The position numbers and the translations under genes are program-made. Below, piece by piece: positions 26,258-35,244 of a stretch of 64,000 bases of DNA; positions within the stretch are counted from its first letter, which is position 1; the number at the start of each line of letters is the position of its first letter. The stretch is from Chryseolinea soli (lineage in GTDB: Bacteria > Bacteroidota > Bacteroidia > Cytophagales > Cyclobacteriaceae): the NCBI RefSeq assembly GCF_003589925.1, contig NZ_CP032382.1:3472001-3536000 (forward strand), read 5' to 3'. The notes under the pieces were generated by a model that saw only the letters and a list, made by a program, of their open reading frames with translations, did not search any database and was not told where the DNA came from.

Positions 26258-27445
26258 TCATTTGGTGGACACGGTGTTGTTTTTTCTTTCCATCCATCGC
26301 TTCCAGACGGATGCCATCCCGCCTCCCGCCAGCAAAACAATCCCGGGTTCCATGGGAACATAAAAACGATTATCCCAATCCACCGTAGAGATCGCGATGA
26401 GCACACCGTTCAACACGATTACCGTGCAAACAAAATACGCCACGGGGTTGCGCCGGACGATCGCCCATCCTGTGAAGAATGCAAAATAGATTACGCCCAT
26501 CCACGCCAATAAAAAAGTATTGTGCCATTTTGTGTAATAGGGCCTGACCGCGGTGACCAAATAAAAAACTTTCAGGAAGGCGGCCTTCGCCGAGATCCAT
26601 GGATTGTCGCGAAAGAAGAGCAACAATTTCCCGACAGCAGAGGGAATGTTTCGCGGGGGGATGATCTCCGTCGTATCCATGCGCAGACTTTCGTCGTAAA
26701 GCGGGCCGTCTTTCAGCGTGTCCATATACGTGACAATGTTGCCCCGGGCGTGTTGATCGGTGAAATCCCATTGGTCCATCACGATGAGACCGACCCAAAT
26801 TCCCAGGATCACGATCACAACACTGGCCGCGGTCATGACCAAAGGCGCCGTTTTCCACAGCGAACGATAGTAGAATGCAAAAAAAGCGAGTAGGCCGCCG
26901 AGTATCAGGAGACCGGTGGGGCGGGTGAAGACACTCACGACAAGCAGCAGGACGAGAACGAAGAACCCTTTCGCTTTCCCATCAAAGTAAACCAGGGCAT
27001 AGAGCACGAAGCACGCGGTGCTGCAGGCCAGCGATTCCGTGAGTGTCACCAGGTTCCATTGCAGGTGGTCGATCCACAGTAGAAAAATGACCACGGTAAA
27101 GAAACCGGCCATGCCATTGTCGAAAAGCTTTGAGGAGGCTCTATACAAGGCCGCGGTGGCGACTCCCGAAAGCAGGCATTGGAAAATGATGAAAGGAAGC
27201 ACGGGCGGGTGAAATACGGTACCGAAAAGAGCGAATAGTGCGATGTGCACCACATAAAAAAGGTCGCTGGCTTCTTCGAGATAGCCGTGAGATAGCAGAA
27301 AATCCGCTTTCCATGCGTAGCGATGGGCATCGAGAAGGTCGCGGACACCATAGTGGAAAAAGAGTGCCAAGTGGATCCCAAACCAAAGAACGAACAGGAG
27401 GATGGAGAACAGATGATCTTTTCGGATGACGATGCGCGGCATCAT
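26258..27445 (-). CDS. GT39-like multi-pass membrane glycosyltransferase
   Basis: About 395 residues with roughly ten membrane helices. The first periplasmic loop contains YGVRDLLDAHRYAWKADF, with acidic residues placed as in ArnT/PMT-type enzymes that use polyprenol-phosphate sugars. The C-terminus ends in a short charged tail. No partner genes are adjacent. ATG 27445 or 27442 is preferred because residues further upstream do not resemble a membrane protein start. Donor and acceptor unknown; it could also be an uncharacterised membrane protein of similar topology. Confidence 0.65.
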   Translation of the reverse strand: MMPRIVIRKDHLFSILLFVLWFGIHLALFFHYGVRDLLDAHRYAWKADFLLSHGYLEEASDLFYVVHIALFALFGTVFHPPVLPFIIFQCLLSGVATAALYRASSKLFDNGMAGFFTVVIFLLWIDHLQWNLVTLTESLACSTACFVLYALVYFDGKAKGFFVLVLLLVVSVFTRPTGLLILGGLLAFFAFYYRSLWKTAPLVMTAASVVIVILGIWVGLIVMDQWDFTDQHARGNIVTYMDTLKDGPLYDESLRMDTTEIIPPRNIPSAVGKLLLFFRDNPWISAKAAFLKVFYLVTAVRPYYTKWHNTFLLAWMGVIYFAFFTGWAIVRRNPVAYFVCTVIVLNGVLIAISTVDWDNRFYVPMEPGIVLLAGGGMASVWKRWMERKNNTVSTK

Positions 27446-27968
27446 CAAAAATACATTCAAATTCCCGAAAGTAAGCGCACAAAAAACGCAGGAAGAAATT
27501 ACGCCGCGAAGAGAACACAAAAAAGCATCACGGTGACGACACTTGCCAGCAGGAGTCGATGAAGCGCGGGATGACGATGTGAGTTGACATGGGATGGAGT
27601 TTAAATTCTGTTGTCTGTCCCGGGCGTTGGTGAATGAAAAACGATGTCAACATATTTGCTGCTTCCGCACACGTTTGCTCTATGAAAAGTGCTGATTCAC
27701 TTATCGCTGTGCGCGATCGTTGTTCGTAAAATAAATTTCAGGAGCTGTAATTTTCATGTAATAAAAAAAAGCGTGTTGCGTTTTAATCGTTGTGGCGTAT
27801 TCCCTTAAAAACTCCTTAAAAAGTGTGGAATTGATTTTTACATAGCCATACCGTTGCGACTCAGAAATTTTTTTTTAACTTAAAAAAAACTGAAAATCAT
27901 GAGCGGTTTGAGCGAAGATTGAAGCATCAACGCCAAAAAATTTTCCTACACCAAAAAATGGTACATGA
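27446..27968. other. non-coding AT-rich stretch
   Basis: 520 bp between two minus-strand genes. The right half (about 27740-27960) is strongly AT-rich with several A and T homopolymers of 7-9 bases. No complete gene, RNA or clear hairpin was recognised. Confidence 0.4.
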
Positions 27969-28208
27969 TCAGATTCCGAGGTACTCAAAAAGCATCAGAA
28001 GCTCTTCGGGTTTCCACAACGCTTCACCTTCTTTTTTTCGGTAGAGGCTTTGCCGGGTTATGCAAAGTGCATTCGCTATGTCCTCCAATTTTTCGCCCGA
28101 AGCGTCGATTAAGACTTTGGCGTCGTGACGAATTTCGATATAATCCTTGACCCGCCGGATAGGTTCTTTCCGGATGATGACCTGCAATTCTTGTAGCGTT
28201 TTAGGCAT
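27969..28208 (-). CDS. small helix-turn-helix DNA-binding protein
   Basis: 79 residues, basic N-terminus then an HTH reading EDIANALCITRQSLYRKKEG, with the recognition helix near residues 48-56, and a C-terminal helix ending LLMLFEYLGI. It resembles compact Cro/C1- or Fis-like DNA-binding proteins without an effector domain. It is transcribed away from the large surface protein gene at 28351 and could control that gene or itself through the inverted repeat at 28311-28349. That link is inferred from position only. Confidence 0.65.
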   Translation of the reverse strand: MPKTLQELQVIIRKEPIRRVKDYIEIRHDAKVLIDASGEKLEDIANALCITRQSLYRKKEGEALWKPEELLMLFEYLGI

Positions 28209-28310
28209 ACTGAGGTAAAGTTTAAAGCCACCCTAATTTAAACAAAAAACAGATAAAGTTACAAGGGTGACGATTAACTATTACCGAATGTCCGGTTTAT
28301 GATACACGAA

Positions 28311-28349
28311 GTACATTCCATTATACATTTGTGCCATAAATAAATGTAC
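28311..28349. promoter_or_regulatory. inverted repeat GTACATT/AATGTAC around a promoter
   Basis: The 7-bp arms at 28311-28317 and 28343-28349 bracket the -7 element TACATTTG at 28324-28331; the surface-protein ATG begins at 28351. Placement suits an operator, possibly for the divergent small HTH protein. Confidence 0.4.
28324..28331 (+). promoter_or_regulatory. -7 promoter element TACATTTG
   Basis: Exact TAnnTTTG match 19 bp before the start codon at 28351. No TTTG at the expected -33 spacing was seen. Confidence 0.5.
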
Positions 28350-28350
28350 A

Positions 28351-31300
28351 ATGAGAAGAAGGATTTTAGGTTTGTTGGGGGCTGTACTGCTGTTTCCGAT
28401 GGCGGTAATGGCCCAAAGCGGCTGTACATTCACAATTTCTACCTCGGCGACGGAGTGGCAATTTGATGGGGCGGCAAAGGGGGTGAAACCGGGGGACAGG
28501 ATCTGTTTCAAAGGGGGGACCAGGACGGGTATTGCACTTGTAAATATCCACGGTACGGCAGCACAGCCGGTTATTATTTCGAATGAAAGCACCAGTTCGG
28601 TCATTATCAGCGCACCATCGTCGTACGGAAATGCGATTGAGGTCGATAATGTGACCTATGTGAAGTTCACGGGGAGCAACAATCCGTCTGTTAAATACGG
28701 CATTGAGATCACCGGGGGCCAGATGGGGATCAACTTTCAACAGTTGAGCTCCGATTTCGAAGTCGATCACCTTTATGTTCATAACACGGGTTGTGTGGGT
28801 ATTGTGGCCAAGACCGACCCCACTTGCGACGCTTCCACCTGGAAGGGCAACTTCGTTATGAAGAATACATCATTTCACGACAATTTAATCAGCAACACGG
28901 GATGCGAAGGATTTTACATAGGTAATTCACACTACGACACGGGCGTAGGCAAGACTTGTAACGGCACCAACCTCACCATTATGGAGCACGATGTGGTAAA
29001 CGTTAAGGTCTATAATAATACATTGCAAAGCATCGGGAACGACGGTATCCAGATCGGGGCCGCGGTTTCGGGCTGCGAAGTGCACCACAACACCGTCACC
29101 AACTACGGTGCACTCAATAATTATGGACACACCAACGGCTTCCAGGCCGGCGGCGGTACCACACAAGCAAAAGTATACGACAACATCATCGATACCGGTA
29201 ACGGCTATTGCTTCTGGGATTCCGGAGGGGGTGGTATCTACTACAACAACACCGCCCGCAACGGTTTGCTGGGAGGTTTCTCTTTAATAGACTATGCCGG
29301 CAATTATGCTCCGACCGGGTTCATGGTGATGAACAATACCATCGTGAACTGCCCGCAATTCGACATCATCATGTACAGCGAGGGCCCGCCCACGTCGCGC
29401 ATTGCCAACAACATTTTTGTGACGGACCAGGCCAGCGGCTACACCTATATTAAATACAACAGCCCCACGGCACAGGCGCGCACGGTAGAAGCCAATAACC
29501 TGAAGACAAACAATATCGCCAGCGTGAAGTTTACAAATGCTGCTGCTATGGACTATCATCTGTTGACCGGTTCACCGGCCATCAACGCGGGTACGGACTT
29601 GTCCAGCTATGGCGTGACCGTCGACAAGGACGGCAGCGCGCGCGTGGGGGCATACGACCAGGGTGCTTTTGAATTTGGGGGAGCATCGAATCAATCCCCT
29701 TTGGCGAATGCAGGGTCGGATAAAACCGTGACCTTGCCGACGGCTTCTGTTGCCATTACGGGCACAGCATCCGATCCGGACGGCACCATCAGCAGCTACA
29801 CCTGGACACAAGTATCGGGTACTGCGGCTACATTGACCAATGCCACATCGGCCACCGTGACTGTGAGCGCCCTCGTAGCCGGTACCTACGTGTTCCGACT
29901 GACCGTGAAAGACAATGCCGGCGCCACCGCCAGCGACGACGTGACCGTGACGGTTAGTGCGAACAAAGTGCCGACGGTAAGCGTAGGCACAACACTAAAC
30001 ATCACCACGGCAACAACTACCCTCACGGGTACGGCTTCCGATACAGACGGTACCATTGCGACATACGCGTGGACAAAAGTATCCGGCGGCGCCGCTACGT
30101 TGACGAATGCCAACACGGCTACCTTAAGCCTTAGCGGACTGGTTACCGGTACTTATGTATTTCGTCTCACGGTGACCGACAATGGTGGTGCTACCGCCTA
30201 CGCGGATAAGACCGTGGTTGTGGCGATTGCTACCAACGTAGCCCCGACCGTTAACGCGGGTGGAGCCAAAGACCTGGTGTTGCCCACCAACTCGGTTTCC
30301 CTGGTGGGAAGTGCATCTGACCAGGATGGTACGATCGCTTCTTACACGTGGTCCAAAGTTTCTGGTGGTACTTGTACCCTTTCAAACGCAGCGTCGTCCA
30401 CGGCTTCGGTCAGCGGCATGGCGGAAGGCGCTTATGTTTTCCGTTTGACCGTGAAAGACAACGCCGGTGCTGCTGCCAGCGCCGATGCTTCGGTGAGTGT
30501 TTCGGAAGGTGCTGTAACACGCTTCAGCTTCAGGCCCACAGCCGCCAGCATCAGCGGTTGGATCAGCGTGGCCGGTGCACCTCACGCCAGCGTGATCACG
30601 GCAACCGACCCGTCGACCAACATCAAGGTGACCAGTGTGGCTACCGGCCAATGGAATCCGGCCATCTATGGTACGGCGACCAGCTCGTATGCCGGTGGTG
30701 TTGCCAACGGCACGGTTCAACCGGCTGCCGTCGTGCAAAACAACTGGTTCAACTACAACGCGGCGTATGGCACTACCGTTAACGGTGTTTTGCAGGGCGA
30801 CAACCTGAAACTTACCCAGCTCAATCCTGCGCATCAGTACACGATCCAGATGGGTGCTTCGCGCGCCACCGGTAACGGCACTTCCGATCAATACGGCACA
30901 TTCGAATACCGTGTAGGCGGCGTAGTGAAGACCTTGAACGTGACCAACAACGCCACCTTGCAAGTAGAGTATGCATCGCTTACTCCCAATGCCAGCGGCG
31001 AGATCGGCATCAGTGCACGCAAAATGGCCGGAAGCGCCATGAACTTTGGCTACATCGGTTGGATTGTGGTTACGGACTTGACACAAGAACAAAACCTGAG
31101 TGCCAAGGGCCTCACCACCGCCCGCACGATCAACGTAGACCTGGCGCCTACTGCGCCGGCGGCAGACTCTGCAGGGGTGGAGTCGACGACCACCGTGACA
31201 ACGCCTTCGGAAGACGACTTTGTGTTCCTGGACAACCGGTACCCCGGCGGCTACAACTACACCGTCGTGATCTATAACGGCACCGGCCGTCGCATCTTCC

Positions 31301-31419
31301 AAGGTGAATGGAAACCGGAAATGTATACACAGCTCTTCACACCCGGTGAGATGTATATCTATCACGTTTTCCAGAATGGCCTGAAGATAGACACGGGCAA
31401 AACGGCGATCGTACAATAG
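28351..31419 (+). CDS. secreted beta-helix/PKD surface protein with T9SS-like C-terminus
   Basis: 1022 residues. Signal peptide (1-22); right-handed beta-helix region (about 40-445) with repeated NNT/NG turns as in carbohydrate-active or adhesive proteins; three PKD/REJ-like modules of about 90 residues (450-537, 540-630, 632-722), each with ASDxDGTI-YxWxxVSG and GTYVFRLTVxDN; a beta-sandwich of about 190 residues; and a final segment (950-1022) with VVIYNGTGRRIF and a closing KTAIVQ, resembling type-9 secretion sorting domains. Likely exported through the outer membrane and anchored or released. Polysaccharide binding or lyase activity is possible but no catalytic motif is evident. Confidence 0.85.
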   Translation: MRRRILGLLGAVLLFPMAVMAQSGCTFTISTSATEWQFDGAAKGVKPGDRICFKGGTRTGIALVNIHGTAAQPVIISNESTSSVIISAPSSYGNAIEVDNVTYVKFTGSNNPSVKYGIEITGGQMGINFQQLSSDFEVDHLYVHNTGCVGIVAKTDPTCDASTWKGNFVMKNTSFHDNLISNTGCEGFYIGNSHYDTGVGKTCNGTNLTIMEHDVVNVKVYNNTLQSIGNDGIQIGAAVSGCEVHHNTVTNYGALNNYGHTNGFQAGGGTTQAKVYDNIIDTGNGYCFWDSGGGGIYYNNTARNGLLGGFSLIDYAGNYAPTGFMVMNNTIVNCPQFDIIMYSEGPPTSRIANNIFVTDQASGYTYIKYNSPTAQARTVEANNLKTNNIASVKFTNAAAMDYHLLTGSPAINAGTDLSSYGVTVDKDGSARVGAYDQGAFEFGGASNQSPLANAGSDKTVTLPTASVAITGTASDPDGTISSYTWTQVSGTAATLTNATSATVTVSALVAGTYVFRLTVKDNAGATASDDVTVTVSANKVPTVSVGTTLNITTATTTLTGTASDTDGTIATYAWTKVSGGAATLTNANTATLSLSGLVTGTYVFRLTVTDNGGATAYADKTVVVAIATNVAPTVNAGGAKDLVLPTNSVSLVGSASDQDGTIASYTWSKVSGGTCTLSNAASSTASVSGMAEGAYVFRLTVKDNAGAAASADASVSVSEGAVTRFSFRPTAASISGWISVAGAPHASVITATDPSTNIKVTSVATGQWNPAIYGTATSSYAGGVANGTVQPAAVVQNNWFNYNAAYGTTVNGVLQGDNLKLTQLNPAHQYTIQMGASRATGNGTSDQYGTFEYRVGGVVKTLNVTNNATLQVEYASLTPNASGEIGISARKMAGSAMNFGYIGWIVVTDLTQEQNLSAKGLTTARTINVDLAPTAPAADSAGVESTTTVTTPSEDDFVFLDNRYPGGYNYTVVIYNGTGRRIFQGEWKPEMYTQLFTPGEMYIYHVFQNGLKIDTGKTAIVQ

Positions 31420-31457
31420 CATACTCCTCGCCCCGGGATTGGGGCGCTCCATAAAAG

Positions 31458-31498
31458 TTATCGCGAAAGTCGTCAACGGCTTTCGCGATAATTTTTTT
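31458..31498 (+). terminator. strong intrinsic terminator after the surface-protein gene
   Basis: Perfect 12-bp stem (31458-31469 with 31480-31491), 10-base loop, then seven T. It begins 38 bp after the stop codon. Confidence 0.9.
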
Positions 31499-31545
31499 AT
31501 GGGCAGCGGGGGATGCGTGGCAGCGTCAATGTGCACTGACTTGCT

Positions 31546-31553
31546 TACCTTTG
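31546..31553 (+). promoter_or_regulatory. -7 promoter element TACCTTTG
   Basis: Exact TAnnTTTG match 37 bp before the SBF-like transporter start at 31591 and just after the preceding terminator. Confidence 0.6.
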
Positions 31554-31590
31554 CATCTCATGTAGCCTCCGGATCCGGCGATTTCTTTTT

Positions 31591-32625
31591 ATGAAGCAAA
31601 CTTCCCTGTCCTTGAAAACGCTCCTGAACAAAGTGGGGCTCGACGGTTTTTTATTGGCGCTCCTTTCCCTGATCCTGCTGGCCTATCTCTGGCCTGGCCC
31701 GGGACTGGTCACAGGACCGGCATCGTTGGGAAGTCTCGCCAATTATGGTTTGTCGGTCGTCTTCTTCTTTTATGGTTTGCGATTGAGTCCGAAGGAATTG
31801 CGCGAGGGTCTCTCCAACTGGCGGCTCCATCTGCTGGTTCAAGCGGCAACGTTTGTTTTATTTCCCTTGCTGCTATTGGGTGTGAGACCTTTGGTGCCGT
31901 CGCAGGCCGACATGCTTTGGTTGGGCACCTTCTACCTGGCGGCTTTGCCGTCTACGGTATCTTCTTCGGTGGTCATGGTGTCGATGGCGCGGGGAAACAT
32001 ACCGGCCGCCATTTTCAACGCCAGCATTTCCAGTCTGCTCGGGGTGTTCATCACGCCGTTGTGGATGGCGTTGTTTCTCTCTGCCGATGTGAGTGGTCTG
32101 GATACGAGTGGGATCATTCTCAAGCTGGCGTTGCAAGTGTTGGCGCCGGTGCTGGTGGGCATCTCGCTTCATTCGTATTTTGGCGACTGGGCGCTGAGAC
32201 ATAAAAAACAACTACGCTACTTCGATCAATCCGTGATCCTGACGATTGTGTATACTTCGTTTTGTCATTCTTTCGCCGGGCACGTGTTCGACCAGCTTAG
32301 CGCGATGCAGATTATTTTACTGGGTGGGTTACTGGCGTTGTTGTTTTTTACGGCATACTTCATCTTGTCGGCGGTGGCACGCATCGCCGGCTTGCAGCGC
32401 GAAGAGCGGGTGACGTTGTTGTTTTGCGGATCGAAGAAATCGATCGTTCATGGCACAGTCATGTCGAAGGTATTGTTTCAGCAGTCGTCTGTGGCCGGCA
32501 TCATGTTGCTGCCGATCATGATGTATCACGCGTTGCAATTGCTTTTTGTCAGCCTCATTGCCCAGCGTATGGCCCGCGCGGTAGAAGCCTCGCCGCCACT
32601 TCAACGTGTTCCAACCGAATCCTAA
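31591..32625 (+). CDS. SBF-like (bile-acid:sodium symporter family) transporter
   Basis: 344 residues with about ten membrane helices. The conserved block PSTVSSSVVMVSMARGN near residues 125-141 and the C-terminal GSKKSIVHGTVMS are those of the SBF_like family (E. coli YfeH, yeast Rch1), a branch of the BASS superfamily thought to move organic anions with sodium or to affect calcium uptake. The MFS gene begins 12 bp downstream, so the two are likely co-transcribed from the promoter at 31546. Confidence 0.88.
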   Translation: MKQTSLSLKTLLNKVGLDGFLLALLSLILLAYLWPGPGLVTGPASLGSLANYGLSVVFFFYGLRLSPKELREGLSNWRLHLLVQAATFVLFPLLLLGVRPLVPSQADMLWLGTFYLAALPSTVSSSVVMVSMARGNIPAAIFNASISSLLGVFITPLWMALFLSADVSGLDTSGIILKLALQVLAPVLVGISLHSYFGDWALRHKKQLRYFDQSVILTIVYTSFCHSFAGHVFDQLSAMQIILLGGLLALLFFTAYFILSAVARIAGLQREERVTLLFCGSKKSIVHGTVMSKVLFQQSSVAGIMLLPIMMYHALQLLFVSLIAQRMARAVEASPPLQRVPTES

Positions 32626-32637
32626 CGCATACTATTC

Positions 32638-33885
32638 ATGAACCCTCCCGCAGAAAATGAAAAGCCCGTCTCTAAACAATCCTTACCCGGAACGGTAGAT
32701 TTGCCGGTCATGCCCGCGGCGAAGATGCGGATCTGGAACATTCGCCGGGCCATCTCCATCAAAGGATCGATCCGTCTGGGCGTAGGCACCTTCTTCTTTA
32801 CGCAAGGCCTCTGCTTTGCTTCCTGGGCGAGCCGCATTCCCGACATCAAGAACTTGTTAGGCCTCAGCGACGCGGGTTTAGGCAGTGTGTTGTTTGCACT
32901 TCCCGCCGGTTCCATCGCGGGCTTGCCTTTGTCGGGATGGGTGGTGGCGCGCTTGGGGAGCAAACGTGTGTTGCTGTTTGGCGCCATGCTCTATGTGCTG
33001 GCCCTGGTGTCGATCGGGTTAGTGAGTGCCACCTGGCACCTGGTGGCCGCGCTGTTTTGTTTTGGACTGACCGGCAACCTGGTGAACATCGCGGTGAACA
33101 CGCAGGCGATTGGTGTGGAGAATATTTATAAGAAATCGATCATGGCATCGTTTCATGGTGCGTGGAGTCTTGCTGGACTTTCCGGTGCAGCGATTGGCAC
33201 CGTGCTGAGGTATAACAGCGTGCCGCCGTTGTTTCACTTTTTAGATGTTGCTGTATTTTGCTACCTGGCCATCTTCATCGCGCATCGCTTCACGTTGCGC
33301 GGCAACATCAGCAGCGGCAGTCAACCCTTCTTTGCCAAACCCGACAATGCGCTGCTGGCCCTGGGCCTCATCGGCTTCTGCGGCATGGCCTGCGAAGGGG
33401 CGATGTTTGATTGGAGCGGCGTCTATTTTGAAAAAGTTGTGAACGCGCCTAAGGCCCTGATCACGGTAGGCTACGTGGCATTCATGAGCACCATGTCGGG
33501 CGGACGCTTTGTCGGCGATTGGTTGGCCAACACAATTGGCAAAAGGAAAATGCTACAGATGAGCGGGATTTTCATTTCCGTGGGATTGATGGTGTCGGTG
33601 ATCTTTCCTTTTATCGTGCCGGTGACCATTGGATTTTTGCTGGTGGGCTTCGGAGTTTCTTCCGTAGTGCCCCTGGTGTACAGCGCTGCAGGGAAATCAC
33701 CGACGCTGTCGCCAAACATGGCACTGGCGGCCGTGTCGACCATCAGCTTTTTAGGATTTCTTATTGGCCCGCCGTTAATCGGTTTCATCGCGGAAGCTGC
33801 AAGTCTGCGCTACTCTTTCGCCGTCATTGCCGCCCTCGGATTGGGTACGACTATTCTATCATCGAAGGCCAAACTCATTCAGTAG
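32638..33885 (+). CDS. MFS transporter, YbjJ/FucP-like
   Basis: 415 residues with a polar N-terminal extension of about 45 residues, then twelve membrane helices. WASRIPDIKNLLGLSDAGLG and the following loop VARLGSKRV are typical of the YbjJ-like branch of the major facilitator superfamily related to sugar/proton symporters. Substrate unknown. It follows the SBF-like gene by 12 bp. An inverted repeat at 33903-33963 lies between it and the convergent SRPBCC gene and may stop transcription from both sides. Confidence 0.87.
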   Translation: MNPPAENEKPVSKQSLPGTVDLPVMPAAKMRIWNIRRAISIKGSIRLGVGTFFFTQGLCFASWASRIPDIKNLLGLSDAGLGSVLFALPAGSIAGLPLSGWVVARLGSKRVLLFGAMLYVLALVSIGLVSATWHLVAALFCFGLTGNLVNIAVNTQAIGVENIYKKSIMASFHGAWSLAGLSGAAIGTVLRYNSVPPLFHFLDVAVFCYLAIFIAHRFTLRGNISSGSQPFFAKPDNALLALGLIGFCGMACEGAMFDWSGVYFEKVVNAPKALITVGYVAFMSTMSGGRFVGDWLANTIGKRKMLQMSGIFISVGLMVSVIFPFIVPVTIGFLLVGFGVSSVVPLVYSAAGKSPTLSPNMALAAVSTISFLGFLIGPPLIGFIAEAASLRYSFAVIAALGLGTTILSSKAKLIQ

Positions 33886-33890
33886 AAAAA

Positions 33891-33963
33891 CTTTGCGCTT
33901 ACTTTTGCGTCTCTGCGTCTTTGTGGTGGAAAATTTGAACCGCAAAGACGCAGAGGCGCAAAG
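33891..33963. repeat. CTTTGCG-type repeat, copy 2, forming a long hairpin
   Basis: Arms 33907-33927 and 33939-33959 pair over 21 bp with two G-U positions, around an 11-base loop. It contains the same TTTGCG/CTCTGCG phrases as 10290-10345 and lies between convergent genes, so it may double as a bidirectional terminator. Confidence 0.65.
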
Positions 33964-33977
33964 AAAGACGCAGCGTA

Positions 33978-34514
33978 TTAAGACGCCCTTTCAAGATTCG
34001 TTTTCAAATTGAAGAGGCTTTGCTCAAGATCTTTGCCAAGCATGCCGATGACGAATGGATTCATGGCATTCATGGGGAAAGCACTACGGCCATTCATTCC
34101 CCACTTCACAACCGTTTGACCGGCCTGTGCAGTCGTAGTAGTTAGAAATGCCGTGGCAACTCCCGCGAAGGGTTTCTCAAAACGAAGCTCGACGTCAACG
34201 CTCTCGCCGTCGCGCAGACGTTTAATTTCTTGCTCGCCTTTGCCGGCTTTCTTGTTGCCATCCCACGCATACACAAATCCAACAGTACCATCGGCGCCTT
34301 TGAAGTCCTTTTTCATGGCGGGATCGACCATGACCCATTTGTTATAGTGTTCTTGATTTTTCAGGAACTTCACGTAGTCGAAGACCTCTTGCTTGGTTTT
34401 GTTGATGGTGATCTGCCGTTCGATGGAATATTCTTTTTTTACGAACAGACCGAGGAGCAGGAAAAGGACCACCGGCACGGCGATGATGAGCAGGATGATG
34501 ATGAGCGCGTTCAT
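33978..34514 (-). CDS. SRPBCC-family membrane-anchored protein
   Basis: 178 residues: one N-terminal membrane helix (about 4-25), then a START/polyketide-cyclase-like fold with the family pattern EVFDYVKFLKNQEHYNKWV and FEKPFAGVATAFLTTT. Such SRPBCC proteins bind hydrophobic ligands, but the ligand here is unknown. It starts 7 bp after the stop of the hydrolase gene on the same strand, so they form an operon, apparently driven from 35154-35161. Confidence 0.8.
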   Translation of the reverse strand: MNALIIILLIIAVPVVLFLLLGLFVKKEYSIERQITINKTKQEVFDYVKFLKNQEHYNKWVMVDPAMKKDFKGADGTVGFVYAWDGNKKAGKGEQEIKRLRDGESVDVELRFEKPFAGVATAFLTTTTAQAGQTVVKWGMNGRSAFPMNAMNPFVIGMLGKDLEQSLFNLKTNLERAS

Positions 34515-34521
34515 GTTTGTA

Positions 34522-35115
34522 TTAATTAAGTTGGGGGTTTAGAAAGGTGATATGGGTTTCAGGAATGTGCAGCGTTTTTATATCGTCGACCAAATCTTCG
34601 ATGCCACCGGTGAACAAGTGGCCGCCTTCTGCCAGCTCGCGTACTGCGGCCGTTGGCAGGCGGTCGGAAAAAAGAACCTGGTGGCTGACGGGCACTACTT
34701 CGTCGTCGCGGCTGTGGTAAAGGAAAATGTGTTCTACTTGTTGCAGGCGCTGGAAGAGGCAATCCTGCATGATAAAATCATCCACGGCCCAGGTGGTTGA
34801 GCTAAAAAATGGCGGGGCAACAAGGAACAGACCCGCGATATTTTTTTCAGGAACCTCTTCCGACAGAAATTTCATCAACACCGATCCACCCAGCGAATGG
34901 CCGACGAGGATAATGTTGTCGCCGACATAATGGAGCGCTTCCTGGAGGGTATGTTTCCATAACGCGTATTGGGGATTGTCGGGATCGGGCATCTGCGGGT
35001 ACAACACGTCATAAGGAGCGCCCAATGCACCTTTCAAGTAGTCTACCAAGTCGCGGCTGCCGCAATTGGGTCCTTGGGTGCCGCCACAGTGGACGAATAG
35101 TACTTGCTTTTTCAT
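34522..35115 (-). CDS. RBBP9/YdeN-like alpha/beta hydrolase
   Basis: 197 residues, close to the family size. The start KKQVLFVHCGGTQGP is characteristic of RBBP9/YdeN serine hydrolases; the nucleophile is S74 in VGHSLGG, with D near 135 (SRDDEVVP) and H near 166 (EGGHLF) completing the triad. Cytoplasmic, substrate unknown. First gene of a two-gene operon with the SRPBCC protein; divergent from the GlxA-like regulator, which might control it. Confidence 0.87.
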   Translation of the reverse strand: MKKQVLFVHCGGTQGPNCGSRDLVDYLKGALGAPYDVLYPQMPDPDNPQYALWKHTLQEALHYVGDNIILVGHSLGGSVLMKFLSEEVPEKNIAGLFLVAPPFFSSTTWAVDDFIMQDCLFQRLQQVEHIFLYHSRDDEVVPVSHQVLFSDRLPTAAVRELAEGGHLFTGGIEDLVDDIKTLHIPETHITFLNPQLN

Positions 35116-35153
35116 CGGCTTTACTTTTCTTTTATAGACGCGTGTTGATGGAA

Positions 35154-35161
35154 CAAACTTA
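35154..35161 (-). promoter_or_regulatory. -7 promoter element TAAGTTTG (minus strand)
   Basis: Exact TAnnTTTG on the minus strand, 38 bp before the hydrolase start at 35115. Confidence 0.5.
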
Positions 35162-35244
35162 GTTTCAGGACGCGGTAATGAGAGGGGGAGATTCCGAAAA
35201 TAAAAGGGGTTGATTACGACATCATGTTTTTTTATCGTTGCTCT

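Noticed and set aside
27485..27605. short minus-strand frame with a hydrophobic peptide ending CVLFAA
   Set aside because: A membrane-helix-like peptide can be read, but there is no start codon after the upstream stop.
30382..31536. 384-codon open frame on the minus strand opposite the surface protein gene
   Set aside because: It is antisense to a gene with clear domains, is rich in His/Arg/Val in the way shadow frames are, and has no recognisable motif.
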